In this document: positions 1-4,440 of the stretch, one piece after another
Layout of the letters: the number at the start of each line of letters is the position of its first letter
Position numbering within the stretch: the first letter of the stretch is position 1
From: JANMDR01 sp031376425
GTDB taxonomy: Bacteria; Pseudomonadota; Gammaproteobacteria; Burkholderiales; Usitatibacteraceae
Direction of reading: 5' to 3'
Length of the DNA: 7,083 bases
Assembly (NCBI GenBank): GCA_031376425.1
Contig: JANMDR010000145.1
Location: 1 to 7,083, forward strand
Translations under genes and position numbers: made by a program
Notes under the pieces: generated by a model
The model's database searches: none
Seen by the model: only the letters and a program-made list of their open reading frames with translations
What the model was told of the DNA's origin: nothing

Positions 1-666
1 GCTGGGTAGATTGGTGAGCGAGTTAGTGACTTCATTGATGATGAGGTTGGCAGTCTTGCCGTCTTTACTCAAATTCGGGTTAGCGTTAACCTGCCCACCC
101 AGTAAAGAGCCACCGCTTTTTAAGCTGTTGTTGAGAATTAAGCCCAATATGTCAATATCAAACTGGGTATATTGGTTATAGCTGATGCCTGCCGTATTGG
201 GGGCGGTGATGTTGACCACCGGTACGCCTTTGAGACTTAACTCAATAACAGGGCGAAACACAATCGGCGCACGCGGATCAGCTATTGGGGCTGCCATGAC
301 GGATTTAGGGATGATAGCCAAACCACCTTCGGAAATAGCTAAGATAGCTGTGAAGATGCCCATGCTGATGCGATGCCACAGCGGACGGGGGCGGTGGCTG
401 ATGGGGTGGTGATCGCGCTGATTGCGGGGATGGCCGTGGCTACCATGTTGCAAGGCTAATTGCTGCGCGGCTTGGGCTTGTTGCTCAGCAGGGCTAAGTT
501 GTAGCGCAGGCGCTGCCGTAATTAAGTTGGGGTTGCGGCGGAGCCAAGTTTGGAAGGTGGTTAGGGCTGTGTCGATTGTGCTAGCGGAAAAGCGGGCGAT
601 GCTGAGAGTGCATGCCGACATGATGCGATACGCGTGCGTATGACTTATACGCGTTGCGATAGCCAT
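1..666 (-). CDS. N-terminal part of a two-partner-secretion (TpsA/FHA-like) exoprotein, runs off the left edge
   Basis: The minus strand is open for exactly 222 codons from an ATG at 666 to base 1. Seen: residues 1-98 are a long polar leader with a Gln/Ala-rich stretch (about 58-73) and a His/Arg-rich stretch (about 74-98). A hydrophobic signal-like segment follows (about 100-118, SMGIFTAILAIS) with Ala-rich cleavage candidates near 125-128. Next comes a typical TPS domain with GVPVVNITAPNTAGIS (147-162), YNQYTQFDIDILGLILNNSL and GGQVNANPNL (190-199), then ANLIINEVTNS. The NPNL motif and the N-rich style are known TPS-domain hallmarks, so export through a TpsB-type outer-membrane partner is inferred. 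The start is uncertain: in-frame ATGs also lie at 699 and 621, none with a good ribosome site. I prefer 666 because HAYRIMSACTLSIARF (residues 11-26) faintly resembles the extended signal-peptide region of large TPS proteins. It could be a second CdiA or an adhesin; the missing C-terminus would decide. Confidence 0.88.
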   Translation of the reverse strand, partial: MAIATRISHTHAYRIMSACTLSIARFSASTIDTALTTFQTWLRRNPNLITAAPALQLSPAEQQAQAAQQLALQHGSHGHPRNQRDHHPISHRPRPLWHRISMGIFTAILAISEGGLAIIPKSVMAAPIADPRAPIVFRPVIELSLKGVPVVNITAPNTAGISYNQYTQFDIDILGLILNNSLKSGGSLLGGQVNANPNLSKDGKTANLIINEVTNSLTNLPS

Positions 667-780
667 CAATTTATTTTGAAGAAATTCCCTTTTGATCATG
701 CATTATTTTACCCGATTTACTGCCTTAAAATGCCCCGTTTTAGGGTGCCTAAAGGTACTTATTTGCCGCCAACTTTAACT
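667..780. other. Divergent intergenic region between the left exoprotein and the plus-strand genes
   Basis: This AT-rich spacer separates the leftward exoprotein start from the rightward genes and should contain the exoprotein promoter. On the minus strand a TAAAAT hexamer lies about 10 bases upstream of the ATG at 699. I see no convincing -35 box at the right distance, so no promoter is called. An out-of-frame plus-strand reading begins at 730 (MPRFRVPKGTYLPP) and may be the 5' end of the decayed gene that follows. Confidence 0.35.
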
Positions 781-1109
781 ATGCCACGACATTCCTATTA
801 TTGTTTTTGCGGGTTATGTTGAGCGTGTTGATGATGCTCTATTTTATAGTTTGGTGCGAGTGTAAAGATTTTAATGGGGCTTTTGTTGGTTCCCCGTCAG
901 CACATTTGCACGATAATAATACGGCGCAATGGCGAGAATTTGAAGCCCTGCTTGCTATTGTCGCACCCGCCTACAACGCACCCCCACATGAAGTTGAATG
1001 GGCGCGGGAAACCGCATGGAGCGAACTTGAAGCGGCATTAGTGAGCTATCGAGAAATGGCGGCGCAGGTACCGCAGATGGGTAGGCGGCGGATGCGCGGA
1101 CGTGTTTGA
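781..1109 (+). pseudogene. Probable frameshifted small hypothetical gene
   Basis: I do not recognise the family. Coding-like stretches lie in successive frames. MPRH starts at 781 (or 730), HDIPIIVFAGYVERVDDALFYSLVRV-type sequence occupies the frame open over 779-865, and KDFNGAFVGSPSAHL onward continues in the frame ending at 1109. The last part contains WREFEALLAIVAPAY and EWARETAWSELEAALVSYREM, acidic amphipathic helices that look like real protein. The alternative is an intact 98-residue ORF from the ATG at 816 (102 from a TTG at 801). Its first 20 residues are a hydrophobic Met/Leu/Cys-rich run that reads like an out-of-frame shadow of the better-looking second segment. I therefore favour a gene broken by small indels near 795 and 862. 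Two apparent frameshifts in about 300 bases fit decay rather than one sequencing error. It is co-directional with the lipoprotein 122 bases downstream. Confidence 0.38.
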
Positions 1110-1231
1110 TGGTGGGTCGCCTAAAAAACCATAGGAAGCACCGCGACTTTAATGTACAATTTTTGTTCGCTATATTTACGTTAAACAAACCCATAAATTT
1201 CAAACCTTTCTAGGTAGAAGGCGATCAAAAA
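1110..1231 (+). other. Upstream region of the lipoprotein gene
   Basis: This AT-rich 122-base spacer should hold the lipoprotein promoter. TATATT and TACAAT hexamers are present at about 1155-1177, but neither is paired with a convincing -35 box at 16-18 bases. A likely ribosome site, GAAGG, lies about 10 bases before the ATG at 1232. Confidence 0.3.
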
Positions 1232-1741
1232 ATGAAATGTGCGATTTTTAGTTTGATTCCGGCAACGGTATTGCTCTTTGGTTGCGCCACAAGCTATCAA
1301 GCCGATGGCTTTACCGGTGGGTTCACTGAAACACAGCTTGATACTAATGTATGGCGCGTGTCTTTCCGTGGGAATGGCTACACGCGTGGCGAACGCACTG
1401 AGGACTTTGCGCTGCTTAGAAGTGCCGAATTAGCGTTAGCTAATAAGTTCACCCACTTTGCGTTTTCAGAATCAAATACAAGTAGTGCGCTTAGTAGCTA
1501 TACGGCACCAGTTACTGCAACCACGAACGCTAGCGCGAATGTCTTCGGTAATTCCGTCTATGGCTCTGCAAAAACAACGTATTCCGGCGGTGGGACAACC
1601 TTTATATCTAGGCCAACGGCTAATAACGTTGTAGTGATGTTCAAAGAACAACCAAATTTGAATGGCATGGTGTATGACGCGAATTTTGTTTGCAACTCAC
1701 TTGGACAAAAATACAAGGTTGTATGTAATGCGCCGAAGTAA
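1232..1741 (+). CDS. CC0125/CC1285-family-type lipoprotein
   Basis: The 169-residue product begins with a short signal peptide (MK, hydrophobic to residue 17) and a lipobox LLFGC with the lipidated Cys at 18. Lipidation at that Cys is predicted from this. The mature part opens YQADGFTGGFTETQLDTN, followed by VWRVSFRGNGYTRGERTEDFALLRSAELAL (about 41-70). This is the conserved block I associate with the CC0125/CC1285 lipoprotein family, and no biochemical role is known to me. A low-complexity Ser/Thr/Ala/Gly stretch (about 83-125) sits in the middle, and the C-terminal tail has two further Cys (VCNSLGQKYKVVCNA), possibly a disulfide. The start is supported by GAAGG about 10 bases upstream and by the signal peptide beginning there. 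It seems to be a stand-alone gene, with no terminator hairpin visible after the stop. Membrane choice (inner or outer) cannot be read reliably. The family call is from memory of the motif. Confidence 0.85.
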   Translation: MKCAIFSLIPATVLLFGCATSYQADGFTGGFTETQLDTNVWRVSFRGNGYTRGERTEDFALLRSAELALANKFTHFAFSESNTSSALSSYTAPVTATTNASANVFGNSVYGSAKTTYSGGGTTFISRPTANNVVVMFKEQPNLNGMVYDANFVCNSLGQKYKVVCNAPK

Positions 1742-1795
1742 CGATTAAATTTAAGCCGCATTTATGACAAACGCAAATCAGTGAGTAACCATTTT

Positions 1796-1900
1796 ATGGC
1801 GAAGGATAAACAGCGCAATAACCATGATGCGGCTAAGGTGCTGCGGAATGATGTGCAGAATCCTAAATCTACTGCGCTTCCAAGGCGACATGGCACTTAG
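1796..1900 (+). other. Small ORF or 5' piece of a broken gene
   Basis: This 34-codon frame starts MAKDKQRNNHDAAKVLRND and ends ALPRRHGT, with no strong ribosome site. The last codons overlap, in another frame, the beginning of the transposase-like remnant (ASKATWHLDL). It may be the upstream part of that same gene before a frameshift, or simply chance. I do not recognise it. Confidence 0.22.
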
Positions 1901-2131
1901 ATTTGCGTGAGAAGCCAGATGATGCGGATGCGGTGTGTCCGGTATTGACTATTATGGATCGTAGCAGTGGTGTGACCTTAATGCGTTCAGAATAAAAAAC
2001 ATGAATTTTTTACGCTAGCTGGATATGTGCTTCTTGCCATTGGCCGCTTTGGTAAACCAGACGCTATACATACTGTCACTAAGATGATTTTGGAAACTGG
2101 TAAAACCAATGGAAGCGAGGAGCGCGACTAA
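1867..2131 (+). pseudogene. Truncated, frameshifted integrase-core (rve/DDE) transposase remnant
   Basis: Two overlapping open frames together read like the middle of an integrase-core transposase. Frame one (1867-1995) contains ATWHLDLREKPDDADAVCPV and LTIMDRSSGVTLM. Frame two (1982-2131) contains HEFFTLAGYVLLAIGRFGKPDAIHT. The family pattern is WHLDL with the first catalytic Asp, then 'PVLTI-D-S', then 'LL-IGRFGKP-AIRTDN' before the second Asp. Here the match stops right after DAIHT: VTKMILETGK follows instead of DN, so the second Asp and the catalytic Glu are gone. The frame switch lies near the A6 run at 1994-1999. No terminal inverted repeats are visible. The remnant's tail stop (2129-2131) lies 4 bases before the preferred DUF4291 start, so the insertion probably ended near here. 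Assignment is by motif recall; the exact IS family is not resolved. Confidence 0.6.
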
Positions 2132-2135
2132 CAAC

Positions 2136-2741
2136 ATGCAAAATCATAACCACGGCATATTCGAAACACCGCAGCGGCAAATCCGAGCCGTGTATGACGA
2201 TACGACTATTCGTGTTTATCAAGCTTATTCTGATGCCGTTGCAGATGCTGCCTTAGCTAAGGGAACGTTTGTATCACCACCGTTTAAGATGAGCCGCATG
2301 ACGTGGATTAAGCCCTCGTTTTTATGGATGATGTATCGCGCTGGCTGGGGCTTTAAGGACGACGGACAAAAACGTATTCTAGCGATTGACATCACTAGGG
2401 AGGGTTTCGAGTGGGCTTTAGCGCATAGCTGCCTGAGTCATGTCGATGAATCTATCAGCAAGGAAGAATGGGAAACAAAAAAAAATGCGTCGCCTGTACG
2501 CATTCAGTGGGACCCAGAACGGGATTTATTCTTGCGGCCGTTAGACCATAGGGCTATTCAAATAGGCTTAAGCAAAGTAGCTGTCAATCTGTATGTGAAT
2601 CAATGGATAAAACGGATTACTGATGTCACAGCACTGGCGCATGATATCTGCACACTCGTTAACGACGGTCAGCTCGATGAGGCGAAAGCAAAACTGCCCG
2701 TTGAGAATGTCTATTGCGAGGAAGATAATGGCCGCACTTAG
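2136..2741 (+). CDS. DUF4291 family protein
   Basis: Numbered from the ATG at 2136 (201 residues), this is a full-length, very typical DUF4291 protein. It shows RQIRAVYDDTTIRVYQAY (14-31), PPFKMSRMTWIKPSFLWMMY (48-67), RAGWGFKD, ILAIDITREGFEWALAHSC (81-99), ASPVRIQWDPERDL (118-131) and RAIQIGLSK (139-147). The family is widespread and its function is unknown to me. An in-frame ATG at 2109 would give 210 residues. I prefer 2136 because the first nine codons overlap the transposase remnant, and homologues begin shortly before the RQIRAVYD block. GAGGAG at 2117-2122 is 13 bases away, rather far, so the start is not settled. A run of nine A's near residues 114-117 is slippage-prone, but the frame stays intact. 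The stop TAG (2739-2741) overlaps the stop of a minus-strand relic tail to tail, and no terminator separates them. Confidence 0.9.
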   Translation: MQNHNHGIFETPQRQIRAVYDDTTIRVYQAYSDAVADAALAKGTFVSPPFKMSRMTWIKPSFLWMMYRAGWGFKDDGQKRILAIDITREGFEWALAHSCLSHVDESISKEEWETKKNASPVRIQWDPERDLFLRPLDHRAIQIGLSKVAVNLYVNQWIKRITDVTALAHDICTLVNDGQLDEAKAKLPVENVYCEEDNGRT

Positions 2742-2895
2742 CTTTTATTGCCCGTTTTAGTGCGAACGGCTTCAGATTTACGTCCACTCCCATTCAGCGC
2801 ATGTAGCAAGTCTTTACCATCAACGATCCAAAACTTATCTGCTGTTGGAAAATCCCCTCGGGATAGATCTTAGCAAAATCCACAAACTCACCCAC
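2738..2895 (-). pseudogene. 3' fragment of a broken coding sequence, possibly an orphan toxin C-terminus
   Basis: On the minus strand, one frame from 2895 reads VGEFVDFAKIYP and, after an apparent 1-base shift near 2860, another continues RGDFPTADKFWIVDGKDLLH then ALNGSGRKSEAVRTKTGNKS, ending in TAA at 2738-2740. Both frames are closed upstream (TAG at 2896-2898 for the first, TAA at 2870-2872 for the second), so there is no start and only about 55 residues survive. The composition is convincingly protein-like. I do not recognise the domain. It lies immediately beyond R copy A, the place where copies B and C carry the 3' end of a toxin gene, so an orphan toxin tail is the inference. No immunity gene follows it: the convergent DUF4291 gene meets it at the stop codons. 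It could equally be a scrap of an unrelated gene. Confidence 0.42.
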
Positions 2896-2898
2896 CTA

Positions 2899-3008
2899 GC
2901 CGTCAGGAACGCGACGGCTTACAAATTTGATTGCAAGTTTAGCGATAAAAATTTTAAGAAACGGTGATTAAGCGTGTATTTGGCGACGCGTCCGCGGTGG
3001 ACAGGACA
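2899..3008. repeat. R repeat copy A
   Basis: This copy aligns over about 110 bases with copies B and C, from the ACGCGACGGC block through ACAAATTTGATTGCAAGTTT and CGTGTATTTGGCGACGCGT to CGGTGGACAGGACA. At its left edge a perfect inverted repeat GCCGTC/GACGGC (2899-2904, 2913-2918) replaces the TCGCG/CGCGA of copy B. The inner hairpin ATTGC/GCGAT (2930-2934, 2942-2946) has one wobble. It directly abuts the broken coding fragment at 2895. Confidence 0.85.
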
Positions 3009-3031
3009 GTGTCTTAACGGTGGACAGGACA
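2995..3031. repeat. Direct repeat of CGGTGGACAGGACA, 23-base period
   Basis: The 14-mer CGGTGGACAGGACA occurs at 2995-3008 and again, identically, at 3018-3031. Variants lie near 3165 (CGGTGGATAGGAGA), at 3819-3831 and at 4423-4434. The motif marks the right-hand end of R. The extra copy here could be a partial duplication or a binding site. Confidence 0.75.
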
Positions 3032-3058
3032 TGTGTGATGCGATAAAAAACTAAGATA

Positions 3059-3074
3059 CTGTGTGATTACACAG
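3059..3074. repeat. Perfect short inverted repeat CTGTGT/ACACAG
   Basis: Six-base arms flank a GATT loop, in the spacer between R copies A and D. There is no following T-run on either strand, so it is not called a terminator; it may be an operator-like palindrome or chance. Confidence 0.4.
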
Positions 3075-3093
3075 CAACGTGACGCAGCTTCTA

Positions 3094-3176
3094 TGTTTGA
3101 TTGCAGGTTAAGCAACTAAAATTTTTAAAGAACAGTGAAAAGCGCCTATTTATGGGTGACCGCACGGTGGATAGGA
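3094..3176. repeat. R repeat copy D (degenerate)
   Basis: TGTTTGATTGCAGGTTAAGC, then AACTAAAATTTTTAAAGAAC, AGTGAAAAGCG and CGGTGGATAGGA follow the order of the other R copies with many substitutions. The inner hairpin survives as TTGC/GCAA (3101-3104, 3112-3115) with the same 7-base loop, changed on both arms relative to TCGC/GCGA. It lies 48 bases beyond the stop of the third immunity-type gene. The rest of 3009-3224 holds only GTGGAC/GGACA-like motifs and no gene that I can see. Confidence 0.65.
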
Positions 3177-3224
3177 GACCGCACTTAGTGATGTGGACGC
3201 GGTGGGCAAGACTGGACAACTCCC

Positions 3225-3683
3225 CTAAATTGACACCGCCATTTCCAACACCATACCACTACCGTCGTTAAAGCTTGGTTCCTTATACTCATCGATTGCG
3301 TAAAGCATTTCTACCCTAGCTCCTACCTTAAACAGCGCTAAATCTTTCGGATTATTTGCATAAAAACTTTCGAATTCTTCAGAACCATTTTTATCGATAA
3401 AATTAAAACTATTATGCCCATCGGGGGTGTCCTGATTACCCCAAAAAGTTTCGGTGATTATGCAACTGACATGTCTTAAAGGCATTACCCTCGTGCGTAT
3501 ATTGTGCCACCACTTTTCTGTGCCATAAAGCCCATAGGTGCCTTTCAAGCCCATAAATGGGCGTGATTTATTCAACGTTAACGCCTGCACTATTTTTATA
3601 TACTCTGGATCGTTTTCTAACTCTACTCGTAACTCATAAACCAATTTCATCGGAACGAGTGCCTTTTCTAAATGCAAAAACAT
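3225..3683 (-). CDS. Immunity-type protein, third tandem copy
   Basis: This 152-residue cytoplasmic-looking protein has no signal peptide or membrane span and is paralogous to the two copies to its right. The conserved core includes MKLVYEL (12-18), ALTLNKSRPFMGLKGTYGLY (34-53), KWW (57-59), MPLRHVS (67-73), FESFYANN (104-111), ALFKVG and DEYKEPSFNDGSG. I do not know the family by name. The immunity role is inferred from position behind a CdiA-like toxin gene. Residues 55-122 differ strongly from copy 1 (25 substitutions), while both ends are nearly identical to it, so this copy may neutralise a different toxin variant. Its ATG is preceded by GGGGGATAATT inherited from a relic toxin 3' end, which gives a good ribosome site. 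An internal ATG at codon 12 is an alternative start. Expression would need read-through from cdiA or an unseen promoter within R. Confidence 0.72.
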   Translation of the reverse strand: MFLHLEKALVPMKLVYELRVELENDPEYIKIVQALTLNKSRPFMGLKGTYGLYGTEKWWHNIRTRVMPLRHVSCIITETFWGNQDTPDGHNSFNFIDKNGSEEFESFYANNPKDLALFKVGARVEMLYAIDEYKEPSFNDGSGMVLEMAVSI

Positions 3684-3685
3684 AA

Positions 3686-3718
3686 TTATCCCCCTCGCTT
3701 TATTTGTTCGAATTTCAC
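3686..3718 (-). pseudogene. Relic of a toxin gene 3' end before immunity copy 3
   Basis: The minus strand reads VKFEQIKRGG and a TAA, then two bases, then the ATG of the third copy. The intact exoprotein ends VKFEQIKKGG with the same stop and 2-base gap. Similarity ends abruptly upstream (about 3719), where R copy B begins. The AAG-CGA versus AAG-AAA difference indicates a sister toxin allele rather than a recent copy of the resident one. Confidence 0.8.
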
Positions 3719-3719
3719 A

Positions 3720-3831
3720 GTCGCGTAAAACGCGAGAGCACGTACAAATTTGATCGCAAGTTTAGCGATAAAAAATTTTAAGAAACGGTGATTCAGCGTG
3801 TATTTGGCGACGCGTCTGCGGTGGACAGGAC
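3720..3831. repeat. R repeat copy B
   Basis: This copy of about 112 bases lies between immunity copies 2 and 3. It starts at the relic toxin tail with a perfect inverted repeat TCGCGTAAAACGCGA (3721-3735). It then has ATCGC/GCGAT (3753-3757, 3765-3769, 7-base loop) flanked by complementary AAATTT at 3746-3751 and 3773-3778, and ends with CGGTGGACAGGAC. No T-run follows the hairpin in either direction, so it is not a standard terminator. The 3' end of immunity copy 2 reads into it. Confidence 0.88.
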
Positions 3832-4284
3832 GGACACCGCAATCTCTATGGGGAAGCCGCTACCATCGTTAGAACTGGGATTTTTATACTCGTCAACGAC
3901 GTACAGCATTTCTACTCGGCAGCCCACCTTGAACAGCGCAAAGTCTTCCGGATTATTCGCATAAAAACTTTCGAAAATGACGTCGCCATCCTCTGATATC
4001 AAATCAAAACAATTATCCGCGCCGAGCGTATCTTGTCCACCCCAAAAAGTTCTGACAATAACACCGCTGACATGCCTTAAGGGCATAACGCCCGTTCTTA
4101 TATTATTCCACCATTTGTCTGAACCAAAAAGCCCGTAGGTGCCTTTTAGCCCCATAAACGGACGGGATTTGTTTAGCGTTAATGCTTGAACGACTTTAAT
4201 GTGTTCTGGGTCATGTTCTAACGCGACGCTTAACTCATAAACCAATTTCATTGGAACTGGTGCTTTTTCTAAATGCAAAAACAT
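3793..4284 (-). CDS. Immunity-type protein, second tandem copy, with a read-through C-terminal extension
   Basis: This 163-residue paralogue of the flanking genes matches them to residue 152 (IAVSV). It then continues LSTADASPNTR into R copy B, because the stop present in copies 1 and 3 (GCGGTGTCAATTTAG) is missing. A deletion between the two GGTGTC motifs seen after copy 1 would explain this. Its middle third is nearly identical to copy 1, whereas its ends are the most diverged of the three (for example SVALEHDPEHIKVV versus RVKLENDPEYIKIV, and FPIEIAVS versus MVLEMAVS). The ribosome site is a run of eight G's five bases before the ATG, in place of GGGGGATA in the other copies. The codon-12 ATG (MKLVYEL) is an alternative start. 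The immunity role is inferred from context; the altered C-terminus may or may not remain functional. Confidence 0.7.
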   Translation of the reverse strand: MFLHLEKAPVPMKLVYELSVALEHDPEHIKVVQALTLNKSRPFMGLKGTYGLFGSDKWWNNIRTGVMPLRHVSGVIVRTFWGGQDTLGADNCFDLISEDGDVIFESFYANNPEDFALFKVGCRVEMLYVVDEYKNPSSNDGSGFPIEIAVSVLSTADASPNTR

Positions 4285-4320
4285 AATTACCCCCCCCTCG
4301 CTTTATTTGTTCGAATTTCA
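4285..4320 (-). pseudogene. Relic of a toxin gene 3' end before immunity copy 2
   Basis: The minus strand reads LKFEQIKRG in the toxin frame, matching the intact VKFEQIKKGG end. Expansion to eight G's and loss of ATA remove the toxin stop, so the frame runs on into the immunity gene out of phase. The relic is bounded upstream by R copy C at about 4323. It confirms that the relic-plus-immunity arrangement is repeated. Confidence 0.75.
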
Positions 4321-4323
4321 GAG

Positions 4324-4434
4324 TCTCGTAAAACGCGACGGCACGTACAAATTTGATCGCAAGTTTAGCGATAAAAAATTTTTGGAAAACGGTGATTCAG
4401 CGTGTATTTGGCGACGCGTTTGCGGCGGATAGGA
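4324..4434. repeat. R repeat copy C
   Basis: This copy lies between immunity copies 1 and 2 and is close to copy B. It contains TCTCGTAAAACGCGA (4324-4338, imperfect outer hairpin), ATCGC/GCGAT (4356-4360, 4368-4372) with an AAGTTTA loop, the CGTGTATTTGGCGACGCGT block, and a variant end CGGCGGATAGGAC. It ends about six bases beyond the stop of copy 1. Confidence 0.88.
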
Positions 4435-4440
4435 CACCGA

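Noticed and set aside
185..643. Plus-strand open frames over the left exoprotein
   Set aside because: They are shadows; the minus strand here encodes a clear TPS domain without interruption.
955..1203. Minus-strand open frame of 82 codons
   Set aside because: It overlaps better coding-like sequence on the plus strand and has no recognisable motif or ribosome site.
3720..3785. R hairpins as rho-independent terminators
   Set aside because: The stem is AT-rich or short and no T-run follows it on either strand.
3686..3831. R copy B as part of a toxin coding sequence, since the frame of the relic stays open through it (IAKLAIKFVRALAFYATVKF)
   Set aside because: The open stretch is short and of odd composition, R is equally conserved where the frame differs, and the intact toxin has unrelated sequence before VKFEQIKKGG.
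2899..4434. R repeats as integron attC sites between small cassette genes
   Set aside because: The small-gene-plus-repeat layout suggests it, and copy D has a GTTAAGC core-like heptamer. The other copies lack matching core and inverse-core pairs, and no integrase is present.
2899..4434. R repeats as a CRISPR array
   Set aside because: Units are about 110 bases, few, and separated by whole genes rather than short uniform spacers.
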